Assembly: GCF_000427685.1 (NCBI RefSeq)
Contig: NZ_KE386573.1
Coordinates: 2,650,938 to 2,714,937, forward strand
Source of the DNA: Haloplanus natans DSM 17983
GTDB lineage: Archaea; Halobacteriota; Halobacteria; Halobacteriales; Haloferacaceae
DNA length: 64,000 nucleotides
Direction: 5' to 3'
The notes under the pieces were generated by a model that was given only the letters and a program-made list of their open reading frames with translations, was not told where the DNA came from and made no database searches. The position numbers and the translations under genes are program-made. Positions 9,185-18,849 of this stretch are shown in pieces. Every line of letters begins with the position of its first letter. The stretch's first letter is position 1.

Positions 9185-10234
9185 ATGGTGCTCGGACTGT
9201 CGGGAGAGCTGGTCTCGGTCGTGTTGTTTCTAGTCGGCGTCGTCATCGTCGTCGTGAGCGTCGAGACGTTCATCGAGGCGGTGGCAGAGGGCGCCCTCGC
9301 GCTCGGCGTCTCGGGGTTCTTTCTCACCGTCGTCCTCGCCGGCACCGATTTGGAGAACGTCATCCTCGGCATCGCGGCGGCGTACGATCAGTTGCCGGAT
9401 CTGGCGCTCGGCACCGTCTTCGGGGAAGCCCTCTTTATTCTCGGCGCCGCCGTCGGCCTCGCGGGCGTGCTCGTCCCCTTCGAGACGGACGTTCCGCGGA
9501 ACTATCTGGGACTCATGCTGCTGGCTCCGTTTCTCTTCTTCGGCCTCGCGCTCGACGGCACGCTCTCGCAGTTCGACGGCATCGTCCTCACCGCGACGTT
9601 CGTCCCCTACCTCGCGATTATTTACACGCTCGAACGGTATACCGACACCCGCTACCTGTCGGCCGAGGAAGTCGAGATCATGGAGGAAAGGCGGGAGGCG
9701 GCCGAAACGGAGGACGACGACGGGTGGTTCGACTTCGATCTGGACCTCGACGTCGACGACTTCGTCGAGGAGCGCGTCCCGGAACGGTACGAGGGGCCGG
9801 CCTTCCTCGCCATCGCCGTCGTCGCCGCGGTCGGGATGGCCGTCGGTTCGGAACTCGCCGTCGAGGGGGCGAAGGCCATCCTCGCGATCCTCGGCGTGAC
9901 CGGCCTCGCCTTCGGCGCGACCGTCATGAGCTTCATCGCGTCGCTCGAAGAGCTGTTCCTGACCGTCGAACCCGTCCGGCGAGGGCGGCCCCACATCGGC
10001 GTCGGCAACGTCGTCGGGAGCATGCTCTTTTTCGTCAGCGCGAACGCGGGGCTGATCGCGATAGTCCACCCGCTGAACACGGCCGGAACGGTCGTCACCG
10101 TCCACTGGCCGTTCTTCTTCGGAACCTTGCTCGTCGTCGCCGCCGCGTTCTACCGGGGAAAGGTGGGGCGACCCACTGGGATACTGCTCCTCGGTGCGTA
10201 CGCGGCGTACTGGGCCGCGAACTACGTCGTGTGA
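9185..10234 (+). CDS. Sodium/calcium exchanger family membrane protein
   Basis: The 349-aa protein has two inverted halves, each a cluster of about five membrane segments, joined by a very acidic cytosolic loop (about residues 160-205, rich in Asp/Glu). The alpha-repeat regions are GTDLENVILG and SLEELFLTVEPVRRG...GVGNVVGSMLFF, as in the CaCA superfamily. Likely exports Ca2+ or another cation in exchange for Na+ or H+. A TATA-like tttatgta about 30 nt upstream of the ATG suggests a leaderless transcript. Convergent with a second family member. Confidence 0.85.
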   Translation: MVLGLSGELVSVVLFLVGVVIVVVSVETFIEAVAEGALALGVSGFFLTVVLAGTDLENVILGIAAAYDQLPDLALGTVFGEALFILGAAVGLAGVLVPFETDVPRNYLGLMLLAPFLFFGLALDGTLSQFDGIVLTATFVPYLAIIYTLERYTDTRYLSAEEVEIMEERREAAETEDDDGWFDFDLDLDVDDFVEERVPERYEGPAFLAIAVVAAVGMAVGSELAVEGAKAILAILGVTGLAFGATVMSFIASLEELFLTVEPVRRGRPHIGVGNVVGSMLFFVSANAGLIAIVHPLNTAGTVVTVHWPFFFGTLLVVAAAFYRGKVGRPTGILLLGAYAAYWAANYVV

Positions 10235-10285
10235 CGGCGCGGCCACTCGCCGTCTACGGTCGAAAGAACGGAGACACCGGGAGCG

Positions 10286-11512
10286 CTATTCGCCGACCGG
10301 CATCCCGCTCAGGACGACGAGCGAGATGACCCAGTAGGCGACGTAGAGCCCACCGAGCAAGGCACCCTGCCAGCGCCTCATCTCGCCCTGATAGAAGAAG
10401 TAGGCGGCGAGCGCCGTCACGACGATCATAAACGGGAGATGGAAGGTGAGCACCGTCGAGGAGATGGTCACCTCGCTGAGAAACATGATGACGCCGATGT
10501 TGCCGGTCACGGAGAACAGGACGCTCCCGATCACGTTGCCGACGCCGATCTCGGGGAACCCCCGGCGGACCGGTTCGAGCGTCAGCATGATGTCCTCGAA
10601 GGTGAGGATGAGCGTGAGGAAGGTGGCACCGAAAACCGTCTCGCCGATGCCGAACCCTTCGATGACGACTTCCGAGCCGCCCTCCAGGAGCATCGCGGCG
10701 AAGACGATGCCGGCGAGTGCAACGATAGCGAGAGCGATCCAGACGATGCCGGAGTCGGCGAGATCACCCAGAATTCGTTCCTCGGGGATCTCTTCCAGCG
10801 ACTGCGGCCGGGCGACACCGCCGTCGGGCTGGAGTTCCTTGCCGAGTTCGGTGTCACGGAAGACCGGAATATCGCGCTGGCGCTCGCGGACGATGAAGTA
10901 CGCGAACGCGAAGACGAAGAAGGCGGTCAGAATGACGCCGTGGACGAGCGTCAGCGTCCCGAGCAGGACGAACGGAACGAGAACGAGCGGTGCGAGTCCG
11001 AAGATAACGATGTAGTCGGTCGGCAGATCGACCGGGAACGGCTTGACGAGCGCTGCAAGCGCAAGCGTCACGCCGATGATCGCCAGCCCCGTCCCGAGGG
11101 CAGAACCGAGCGCCGCCTGTTCCAGGCCGCCGCCGGAGAGCACCAGCGCGAGGATGGTGTCGTCGAACTCGAAGCCGGTGAAGACGATTGCGAGCGCGAA
11201 CAGGGACATCTTCATGTTGATCGACGCGCGGGCGAGGTAGCTGATCAGTTTCTCCGTGCAGGCGGTGAGCAGGAGGATGCCCCCGAGGAGGACGATCACC
11301 GCCCCGATGGTCCCCTGGGCTTCGATGAAGCCGGAGATGGCGCCCTCGATGCTGCCTTCTTCCTCTCCGCCCTCTTCGCCGGCTTCCTGTGCATTCACTA
11401 GATCGACCGGCCCGCTCGCACCGAAGTCGTCCGCGACCGCGGACACCGCGGGAGAAGCGACGACGAGCGACAGTAACAACACGATACCGACAACCATCCG
11501 CTTGCGTGTCAT
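10286..11512 (-). CDS. Sodium/calcium exchanger family protein with N-terminal signal peptide
   Basis: The 408-aa protein begins with a cleavable-type signal (residues about 1-25), then an acidic segment with runs of Glu/Gly (about 44-55), then two CaCA halves. The second alpha-repeat, FEDIMLTLEPVRRGFPEIG followed by VGNVIGSVLFS, matches the neighbour's closely, so the two are paralogues. The acidic N-terminal stretch would face outside and might bind cations. Convergent with the first exchanger, with 51 nt between stops. An ArsR-like regulator lies just upstream on the same strand. Confidence 0.85.
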   Translation of the reverse strand: MTRKRMVVGIVLLLSLVVASPAVSAVADDFGASGPVDLVNAQEAGEEGGEEEGSIEGAISGFIEAQGTIGAVIVLLGGILLLTACTEKLISYLARASINMKMSLFALAIVFTGFEFDDTILALVLSGGGLEQAALGSALGTGLAIIGVTLALAALVKPFPVDLPTDYIVIFGLAPLVLVPFVLLGTLTLVHGVILTAFFVFAFAYFIVRERQRDIPVFRDTELGKELQPDGGVARPQSLEEIPEERILGDLADSGIVWIALAIVALAGIVFAAMLLEGGSEVVIEGFGIGETVFGATFLTLILTFEDIMLTLEPVRRGFPEIGVGNVIGSVLFSVTGNIGVIMFLSEVTISSTVLTFHLPFMIVVTALAAYFFYQGEMRRWQGALLGGLYVAYWVISLVVLSGMPVGE

Positions 11513-11611
11513 GGACCGTCGGAAGGGGTGGTCCTACATGTATGTTAGTACGCGAGTAGAAACATGCATTGAACGATTATACATGCGGGCGAAGACGTAT
11601 CGAGCGGCCAA

Positions 11612-11902
11612 CTACCGAGAGCGTTCGGGATCGTCGACGTCGTCGGCGTGCAGGAGGAACATGGGGTCCGGGGAAGGAGAGGCCCGGAGTTCGATGCGCT
11701 TGGTCAGTCGGTAGTACTTCCGCTGGCTCGTCCGGTAGCTCTCGACGAAGCCCGCCTCCTCCAGCGTCGAGAGGTGATGCACCGCCGTCTTGCCGTCCAT
11801 CCCCACCCGATCCGCGAGTTCGGAGACGTAGCGGGGCTCGGTCGCGAGTTCACGGATGATCTTCAGTCGTGCCTTGCTCCCGAGCACGTCGAACAGGGAC
11901 AT
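11612..11902 (-). CDS. ArsR-family winged-helix transcriptional regulator
   Basis: This 96-aa protein is a minimal winged helix: FDVLGSKARLKIIRELA, then RYVSELADRVGMDGKTAVHH as the recognition helix, then wing YRTSQRKYYRL. No cysteine metal site of the classical ArsR type is visible. It lies 99 nt upstream of the signal-peptide exchanger on the same strand and divergent from the amphi-Trp gene, so it may control either; the tacatgta palindrome in the 100-bp gap is a possible site. Confidence 0.8.
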   Translation of the reverse strand: MSLFDVLGSKARLKIIRELATEPRYVSELADRVGMDGKTAVHHLSTLEEAGFVESYRTSQRKYYRLTKRIELRASPSPDPMFLLHADDVDDPERSR

Positions 11903-11958
11903 TCGTTACTGTTCTTTGGGACGCACACTATTTTACCTCTCTCCTCTATAGATTCCCT

Positions 11959-12249
11959 ATGGCTGACCTGCCGGACGCGAACGACGGGCCGCGAACCGTC
12001 ACCGAGGGGTATTTCGAGCGGGAAGTTCGGCTCTCCCGTGAATCGACCGCCGCCTTTTTGCGTGATCTCGCCGACCAGATCGAATCCGAACCTCGACTGA
12101 CCATCTCCACCGACGAGTGGGAGATTCCCTTCGAGTTCGACGAGCCAATCGAGGTGGAAGTGGAGTTCGTCGGGGAGACACACCGGCAGCTAGAACTGGA
12201 GTTGGAGTTCGAATGGTCCCCGCCCGAGGACGAGCTAGGAGTTAGTTAA
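11959..12249 (+). CDS. amphi-Trp domain-containing protein
   Basis: This 96-aa very acidic protein has the amphi-Trp layout: an N-terminal YFEREVRLSRESTAAFLRDL helix region, alternating hydrophobic/acidic strands and a terminal Trp (EFEWSPPED). The function of the family is unknown. I take the ATG at 11959 (MADLPDAND); the longer open frame from 11869 overlaps the divergent regulator. Confidence 0.75.
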   Translation: MADLPDANDGPRTVTEGYFEREVRLSRESTAAFLRDLADQIESEPRLTISTDEWEIPFEFDEPIEVEVEFVGETHRQLELELEFEWSPPEDELGVS

Positions 12250-12298
12250 TAAACGTTTCACCGGAATTTTTATACTAATCGTATCCTGATAGCCGCAC

Positions 12299-13399
12299 AT
12301 GAGCGGGACTACGAGGCGAGCGTTTCTCGCGGCCACGGGCGTGGGTGCGAGCGGACTGGCCGGCTGTCTCGGCGGCACGAACGGGGGTGGCGCCACCGGC
12401 GACGGGGATGGGACGGCGTCGCCGACGGGAACGACGACGGGGACGCCGATTCCGGGGGAGTCCTCGCTGCTCCTGAACTGGAAGCCAAGCGGCCTGCACG
12501 TCCCCTACTTCACCGCGAAGGCGAACGGGTTCTACGAGGCGGAGGGGTTGACACTCGGGGAGATTCGGACGGGGGAGGGGTCGACGTTCTCGGCGAAACA
12601 GGCCGGCCTCGGCAACGTCGACTTCGCGGTCACGAGCAGCGATCAAGTGTTGAACGTCAACAGCCGCGGCCTCTCGCCGCTGTCGGTGGGGGTCGTGATG
12701 CAGAAGAGCCCGGTCGTGGTGTTCTCCACCCGGGACACCTTCGGCGGCGAACTGACGAGCGTCGACCAGCTATCGGGCAAGACCGTCGGCACCGGGCCGG
12801 GGATGGTCCGGATGCTCACCAGCCTCCTACTCGAACAGGCGGGCGTGCGCGGGAACGTGGAGATGGTGGATACGGGCTACGACACCGTCCAGCAGCTCCT
12901 CTCGGGGGAAATCGACGCCGCGGGCGGCGTCTTCGGCGACGCCATCAGCGCCGAGGCACAGGGGTACACCGTCGACAGCCTCGCCGTCGGCGATTCGATT
13001 GCCTCCTACGGCCACGTTCTCGCGACGAACGGGGAGTGGGCGGGAGACAACGCCGAGGCGGTGCGCGCGTTCCTCCGGGGGACCGCCCGCGGTGCGGCGT
13101 GGGCACACGAGCGCCCCGGCGCAGCGACGGACCTCCTCGTCGAGGCAAACGGCGTCCTCAAGGAGTCCCGTGACCAGCAGCAACGGAAGTGGGAGCGGAT
13201 GGCGAACGGCTTCATGACCGGCGACGCCGTGGCCGAACACGGCTGGGGGTGGAGCACGAACGAACCGTGGCGGGTCATCCACGACGCCCTCGCCAGCGCC
13301 GACGCCCTCGGCGGCGAGGTCGATCCGTCGTCGGTCTGGACGAACGAGTATCTGGACACCGACTACCGGTTCGTCGGCTCGTACACCGACGTGGTCTGA
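12299..13399 (+). CDS. ABC transporter substrate-binding lipoprotein, ThiY/NMT1-like
   Basis: The 366-aa protein has a Tat-type signal (TTRRAFLAATG) ending in a lipobox with Cys23, then a Gly/Thr linker and an NMT1/THI5-type binding domain beginning LLLNWKPSGLHVPYF. ThiY-like receptors of this type bind thiamine-pyrimidine precursors, but the family also covers sulfonates and other small molecules, so substrate is open. A TATA box (ttttatac, 12267-12274) gives a leaderless start. The downstream permease overlaps it by one base (TGATG). Confidence 0.85.
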   Translation: MSGTTRRAFLAATGVGASGLAGCLGGTNGGGATGDGDGTASPTGTTTGTPIPGESSLLLNWKPSGLHVPYFTAKANGFYEAEGLTLGEIRTGEGSTFSAKQAGLGNVDFAVTSSDQVLNVNSRGLSPLSVGVVMQKSPVVVFSTRDTFGGELTSVDQLSGKTVGTGPGMVRMLTSLLLEQAGVRGNVEMVDTGYDTVQQLLSGEIDAAGGVFGDAISAEAQGYTVDSLAVGDSIASYGHVLATNGEWAGDNAEAVRAFLRGTARGAAWAHERPGAATDLLVEANGVLKESRDQQQRKWERMANGFMTGDAVAEHGWGWSTNEPWRVIHDALASADALGGEVDPSSVWTNEYLDTDYRFVGSYTDVV

Positions 13400-14202
13400 T
13401 GGCGACGAGTGACCGACGGCTCCCGGCGGTGGGAACGCTCGCGATGAGCGGCGGCGCCGTCCGGTCGCTCGTCGGCCGCGTCTGGCCCCCGGTCGTCGTC
13501 GCCGCCGTCGTCGTCGTCGGGTGGCAGTGGTTCGTGACGGCGACGGGCGTCCCCGAGGTGATCCTGCCCGGCCCCGGCGACGTGGTGGCGGCGGGACTGG
13601 CGGCGCGCGGGACGCTCCTCGTCGCCGCGGCGACGACGGCGCTGACCGCGGTGATCGGTCTCCTCGGCGGCGTCGTCGCCGGTCTCGTCCTCGCGTTCGC
13701 GATGGTCGGCTCCCGGACGGCCGACGCCGTCCTCCATCCCTACCTGATCGCGCTCCGTATCGCCCCCCTGATCGCCATCGCCCCGCTCGTCTTCCTCTGG
13801 ATCGGCGACGGCGTCCTCGCGCGGGCGGCGCTCGTGACGACGATGACGGTCTTTCCCGTCGCCATCGCCTCGGTGGACGGCCTCCGCGCCGTCCCGGCGG
13901 AGTACACTGATCTCGCGCGCTCGGTGCGGGCGCCGCCCGCCCGGACTTTCCTCCGGGTTCGAGTGCCCGCGGCGGCGCCGAGTGTCTTCGCCGGCGTGAA
14001 ACTCGCCGCGACCCTCGCGGTCGTCGGTACCGTCGTCGCGGAGTTTCTCACCCTGCAGTCGGGGCTCGGCTACCGTCTGTTCGACTCGGCGGAGTTCCTT
14101 CGGACGAGCACCACCTTCGCGGCGCTGTTCGTCCTCACGCTTCTCGGCCTCGTCTTCTATCTCGTCCCCGCGGCGGTGGAGCGACGGCTCGACTGGGGGT
14201 GA
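13399..14202 (+). CDS. ABC transporter permease (SsuC/ThiX type)
   Basis: The 267-aa protein has about six membrane segments and the binding-protein-dependent transport permease signature in the cytosolic loop (EYTDLARSVRAPPARTFLRV). The ATG overlaps the stop of the receptor gene. No ATPase follows; the next gene is convergent. It may therefore use the ATPase encoded on the opposite strand at 15032-15808. Confidence 0.85.
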   Translation: MATSDRRLPAVGTLAMSGGAVRSLVGRVWPPVVVAAVVVVGWQWFVTATGVPEVILPGPGDVVAAGLAARGTLLVAAATTALTAVIGLLGGVVAGLVLAFAMVGSRTADAVLHPYLIALRIAPLIAIAPLVFLWIGDGVLARAALVTTMTVFPVAIASVDGLRAVPAEYTDLARSVRAPPARTFLRVRVPAAAPSVFAGVKLAATLAVVGTVVAEFLTLQSGLGYRLFDSAEFLRTSTTFAALFVLTLLGLVFYLVPAAVERRLDWG

Positions 14203-14958
14203 TCACTGCCACGCGACGGCGCGATAACAGAGCGACACCCCGCCGTAGAGGAGAAGGCCCATACCGAGGAGGACGGTCAGCGCCGCGAGCATCACGTCGA
14301 CCTGGACGTTCTCGGAGGCGACGAGGACGAGCGAGCCGAGGCCGTCGTTCGAGAGGATCCACTCGGCGACGACGGCGCCGACGACGGCGAGGGTCACCGA
14401 CTGCTTCACGCCCGCGAACACGTCCGGGAGGGCGTGGGGAAGCCGGACAGCGAAGAAGGTGCGAACGGGGTCGGCGTCGACCGACCGGAGCAAGTCGAGG
14501 TGGGACTCCGGCGTGCGATCCAGGCCCGCCGCCGTCCCGACGACGACGGGGAAGAAGACGATCAGGGCGACGAAGACGACGGCCGTCTCGAAGCCGACGC
14601 CGAAGTAGATGAGAAACACCGGCGCGACGGCGATTTTCGGAAGGACGCGCAGGGCGACGAGGTAGGGGTAGAGCGCCCGTTCGAGGACTGGCACCGCCCA
14701 GACGACGAGCGCGATGGTGAAACCGGAGACGATACCGACGGTGCCGCCGATCAGGATCTTGCGCAACGTCGTGACGGCGTTTGCCAGATAGAGGCCGGGG
14801 CTGTCGAGGAGGCGGGTGGCGACGGCGACGGGCGAGGGGAGGAGATACGGGGGGATAGCCAGGGCGACGGTGAGCGCCCACCAGGCGGCGACGGCGACGA
14901 CCAGGCCCGAGACGGGGAGGACAACGTTAGGGGCGGGGACCCGTTCGGCGACGCTCAT
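14203..14958 (-). CDS. ABC transporter permease (SsuC/ThiX type)
   Basis: The 251-aa permease is a paralogue of the convergent neighbour, with the loop signature HLDLLRSVDADPVRTFFAVR. I took ATG 14958 (MSVAERVPAP) because the longer frame overlaps the upstream ATPase gene and encodes an Arg/Ser-rich non-family extension. It is the third gene of the minus-strand operon regulator/receptor - ATPase - permease, with 73 nt to the ATPase stop. The stop abuts that of the plus-strand permease. Confidence 0.85.
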   Translation of the reverse strand: MSVAERVPAPNVVLPVSGLVVAVAAWWALTVALAIPPYLLPSPVAVATRLLDSPGLYLANAVTTLRKILIGGTVGIVSGFTIALVVWAVPVLERALYPYLVALRVLPKIAVAPVFLIYFGVGFETAVVFVALIVFFPVVVGTAAGLDRTPESHLDLLRSVDADPVRTFFAVRLPHALPDVFAGVKQSVTLAVVGAVVAEWILSNDGLGSLVLVASENVQVDVMLAALTVLLGMGLLLYGGVSLCYRAVAWQ

Positions 14959-15031
14959 GGGGGTCGTGAGCCGTCGGTACCGCGGTGGCGCCTCGCGGCG
15001 ACTCGCCGGGACGCGGTTGCCACGGTCCGAG

Positions 15032-15808
15032 TCATGCGTCGTCGTGGAGCGACCCACGCACCCGCGCGACCTGTCGGCCGAACGCCTCCGAACCGAACAC
15101 CGACTCGTCGCGGGGACGGGGGAGATCGATGTCGAACTCGCCGACGATCCGGCCCGGCGTGCCGTTGCCGGCGACGGACCCATCGGCCGTGCCGGCGCCG
15201 GAGACGACGAGACAGCGGTCGCCCAGGAAGACCGCTTCGGGCACGCTGTGGGTGACGAAGACGACAGTCTTGCGGTTCTCGCGCCACAGGCGGAGAATCT
15301 CGACGCTCATCTCGTCGCGGGTGATCTCGTCGAGTTCGCCGAAGGGTTCGTCCATGAGCAACACGTCGGCGCCGAGGTGGATGGCGCGTGCGATGGCGAC
15401 GCGCTGTTTCATGCCACCGGAGAGTTCGGCGGGACGGGTGTCCTCGAAGCCGTCGAGGCCGGTCGTCGCCAGCAGGTCGCGGGCGCCCTCGGGGTCGGGC
15501 TCTTTCCCCGCCATTCGGCGGAGGAAGGTGACGTTCTCGAGGGCCGTCTTCCAGGGGAGGAGGGTGTGATCCTGAAAGACGAAGCCGAGGCGGGCGTCCG
15601 ACTGGGCGGCTTCAGGGGGGTCGCCGTCGACCCTGACGTGACCGTCCGTCGGCGACTCCAGCCCACCGATGGTACGCAACAGCGTGGTCTTGCCACAGCC
15701 CGAGGGGCCGACGACGGTGACGAACTCGCCGTCGGCGATGTCGATGGACACGTCGTCGAGGGCGCGGAGGTCGCCGTAAGTAACGGACAGGTTCTCGACG
15801 GAGATCAT
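15032..15808 (-). CDS. ABC transporter ATP-binding protein (SsuB/TauB type)
   Basis: The 258-aa ATPase contains Walker A GPSGCGKTT (34-42), signature LSGGMKQR, Walker B VLLMDEP and the switch His in FVTHS. The family energises nitrate/sulfonate/pyrimidine-type importers. It starts by an ATGA overlap with the upstream regulator-receptor gene. It is the only ATPase in the locus, although there are two permeases. Confidence 0.88.
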   Translation of the reverse strand: MISVENLSVTYGDLRALDDVSIDIADGEFVTVVGPSGCGKTTLLRTIGGLESPTDGHVRVDGDPPEAAQSDARLGFVFQDHTLLPWKTALENVTFLRRMAGKEPDPEGARDLLATTGLDGFEDTRPAELSGGMKQRVAIARAIHLGADVLLMDEPFGELDEITRDEMSVEILRLWRENRKTVVFVTHSVPEAVFLGDRCLVVSGAGTADGSVAGNGTPGRIVGEFDIDLPRPRDESVFGSEAFGRQVARVRGSLHDDA

Positions 15809-17085
15809 GGGTTGAGAGTCGCGGCCTGTTCGAGGGCGACACGGAGCCGTTCCCACGTCTCCGGCGAGTGCCACCCCCAGCCGTTCTTCTCGACGGCGTC
15901 CCCGCCTGCGAACCGGTCGAGCGCACCGTCGAGCTTTCGGCGCTCGTCGGCGACGACGACATCGGCGTCGGCGTGGCCGGCGAGGGCGTCGATCGCGGCA
16001 TCCGGGTCGGCCCGGGCCACCGACCAGCCGGCCATCGCCCCTTCGAGAAAGCCTCGAAGCGCCTCGGGGCGCTCGCGAAGCGTCTCCCGACGAACGACGA
16101 ACGCGGGGCCGGGGACGGGGAAGTGATCGGCGAGCAACACGGAGTCGACATCGTGGCCGGCGGCCTCCAGTTCGAGCGGGTCGGTGAAGACGCCGGTGGC
16201 CACGTCCGCGTCGCCACCGAGCAACGCCTCGCGCTCCTCGCCGTTCGCGCGGACGGTGATCACGTCGTCGACGACGCCGGCCTGAGCGAGAAAGAGACGG
16301 CCGAGCGCACCGGTTTCGGAGCCGGCCGGCATGGCGACGCGGCGGCCACGGACGTCCTCGACGCTCCGGAGTGGGCCACCGAAGGCCGATCGGGTCGTAT
16401 AGAGAGTGACTATCGCGCGCTGGTAGTACAGGGCAAGTGGGACGACATCGACGGTATCCCGCGCGCGGAGAAACGTCGCTGCGCCGGTGAGACCGACGTC
16501 GACGTCGCCGTCGGCCACAGCCGAGAGGGCGGCACTGGAGCCGCGACGGCCGGTGAGGGTCACGTCGACGCCGTAGTCGGCGTAGGTACCGGCAAACAGC
16601 GGGGCGTGGAGCCCGTTCGGCTCCCAGTTCAGGCCAACTGCGACACGACCGGCGTCGCGGGTTCGGGGATCGGAGCCCGCCCCGCCGAGGGAGAGACCGT
16701 CCTCGAACGCGGAGGCGACGGTGGCCGCCTGATCGAGCAGCGACTGTGAGTGGAGGGCGCGAACGCGGGTGAGGGTCCGGTCACGGCCGGCGTCGGCGCG
16801 CCACCCCTTTGGCGGCCGGCCGGGGGCCTCGCTGTCCACGGTCGTCTCGACGACGAGACCCAGATCCGTGAGCGTTCCCAACACGTCGGAGACACGGCCA
16901 CGGCCCAGGTCGACGCCGACGCGAACGGCGAGACGCGACGCCGCCTCGCCGGAGAAGCGACCGGACTCCTCGCGGCCGACGAGGTAGGCGAGGACGCGTG
17001 CTGCCTCGCGGTCGAGGCCCGTGGCGAACGCCTCGACCGTCGGCGCGTCCTCGTCGCCGAGGATGGGAAACTCTCGAACTCGCAC
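15805..17085 (-). CDS. Winged-helix domain fused to ThiY/NMT1-like ligand-binding domain
   Basis: This 426-aa protein has no signal peptide. Residues about 25-100 form a winged helix (VLAYLVGREESGRFSGEAA..., wing ending GRPPKGW), followed by a probable helical linker (103-130) and a periplasmic-binding-protein fold from about 147, starting VGLNWEPNGLHAPLF, homologous to the lipoprotein receptor at 12299. I infer a cytosolic one-component regulator that senses the imported ligand. It heads the operon with the ATPase and permease. GTG start at 17085; a TATA box (rc of atatataaac, about 17108-17117) is 26-30 nt upstream, so the message is probably leaderless. Alternative: a cytosolic receptor with an accessory domain. 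Confidence 0.8.
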   Translation of the reverse strand: MRVREFPILGDEDAPTVEAFATGLDREAARVLAYLVGREESGRFSGEAASRLAVRVGVDLGRGRVSDVLGTLTDLGLVVETTVDSEAPGRPPKGWRADAGRDRTLTRVRALHSQSLLDQAATVASAFEDGLSLGGAGSDPRTRDAGRVAVGLNWEPNGLHAPLFAGTYADYGVDVTLTGRRGSSAALSAVADGDVDVGLTGAATFLRARDTVDVVPLALYYQRAIVTLYTTRSAFGGPLRSVEDVRGRRVAMPAGSETGALGRLFLAQAGVVDDVITVRANGEEREALLGGDADVATGVFTDPLELEAAGHDVDSVLLADHFPVPGPAFVVRRETLRERPEALRGFLEGAMAGWSVARADPDAAIDALAGHADADVVVADERRKLDGALDRFAGGDAVEKNGWGWHSPETWERLRVALEQAATLNP

Positions 17086-17226
17086 GTCCTCCCCTTGGCA
17101 TTGCAGGATATATAAACTGCGGGCGGGCCGTGGCGATACGTTGGCAATTGCACACGTACGGGCGTGCGTGGGAGTGCCTGACGTAAATTCACCAGTTTTA
17201 AGAGATACAAACCGAAGTTCGTGCCG

Positions 17227-17760
<534 letters not shown>

Positions 17761-17925
17761 CCCGAACAAATTCGGCAACCGCGGGTAGACGCCCCCTTTC
17801 TCGTCCCTACGGCAATGCTCCTGATAGACGCTTATGAATGGAACTTTAATTTACGTCTTCGATTGTGAAAGATATCACAAAGTTAAATATAGACAATTCC
17901 TACGCTACTGTTGGAGTGATATGGC

Positions 17926-18846
17926 ATGTCGCAATATGTAAACGACGGAATGCCCGAGATCGGCCGGGAGGATCGTCGACAGTTCCTCAAGGTCGTCGGG
18001 CTCACCGGCGCAGTGGCAGCAGGCAGCGAGTTCACCCTGAGCGACCTCAGGGGCGAAGTAGAAGGGGAGACGGCGGGGGAACTCGCCGCGATGGGCGAAG
18101 CGATCCGCTCGGACCTCGTCGGCACGCTCGACGCTGGTCTGCTCGGTAGCGAGCTCGCTTCCCTCGAAGGCCAGATCGAACGCCTCCCCGAACTGCGGGC
18201 GATGGGTGTTCCGGCCGAGGACAGCACGGAGTATCAGACACTCGCCGAGCCCGGTTGGGCGATCCACGAACATCTCGTCGAAGTCGGCTTCTTCGGGAGC
18301 GTCGAGGAGCACCTGCCGGAGTTCACCCCCGAGCATATCGGGGCGACGGCGCGCGAGTTCATCAACACGGCGGCGCTCGCGTCCGCGCTCGTCGAACTCG
18401 GCTACACCGAAGAAGAACTGACGTCGACGGTCGTCAACGTCGTCAACAACAAGGAACGCCTGGCAATGTGGGTGCCGACGAAGAACATCCCGGCCGGCGT
18501 CGAAGGGTTCGACCCCGAGAACATCGCCCCGCTCCACCAGCGAGCGTCGGCCGGTGTTCTGCTGTGGACGGACTACCTCGACACGTACCTCTGGCAGAAC
18601 GAGGTACTCCTGACCGAGACGATCCTCGACAACAACTACGGCGACCTCAAGCAGATGTACGCCGGCCTGCACCTGCTCGCGAGCGCGGCCGAAGACCTCG
18701 CGGGTTCGCAGGAACTCAGCGATGCGCAGCTCACGGCTGCGCTGTCCGCCGGCGCGGCGATGATGATCGTCGGACAGGAAGATCTGACGAACGACGTGAT
18801 GCGCATCACGGACGAAATGCGCGCCCCGCGCACGGGAGGTGCGTAA
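17926..18846 (+). CDS. Tat-signal protein of unknown family, partner of PQQ dehydrogenase
   Basis: I do not recognise the family of this 306-aa protein. It begins with a twin-arginine motif (EDRRQFLKVVG, Arg17-Arg18) and a short hydrophobic core, followed by a mostly helical, acidic body without membrane segments or cysteines. The PQQ dehydrogenase gene follows after 3 nt, so the two are one translational unit. Since the dehydrogenase has no signal peptide, this protein may carry it through the Tat pore as a folded complex, as the Tat-signal small subunits of some GMC dehydrogenases do. That is inference. A GGAG about 9 nt before the ATG is a possible ribosome site. Confidence 0.75.
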   Translation: MSQYVNDGMPEIGREDRRQFLKVVGLTGAVAAGSEFTLSDLRGEVEGETAGELAAMGEAIRSDLVGTLDAGLLGSELASLEGQIERLPELRAMGVPAEDSTEYQTLAEPGWAIHEHLVEVGFFGSVEEHLPEFTPEHIGATAREFINTAALASALVELGYTEEELTSTVVNVVNNKERLAMWVPTKNIPAGVEGFDPENIAPLHQRASAGVLLWTDYLDTYLWQNEVLLTETILDNNYGDLKQMYAGLHLLASAAEDLAGSQELSDAQLTAALSAGAAMMIVGQEDLTNDVMRITDEMRAPRTGGA

Positions 18847-18849
18847 CGC

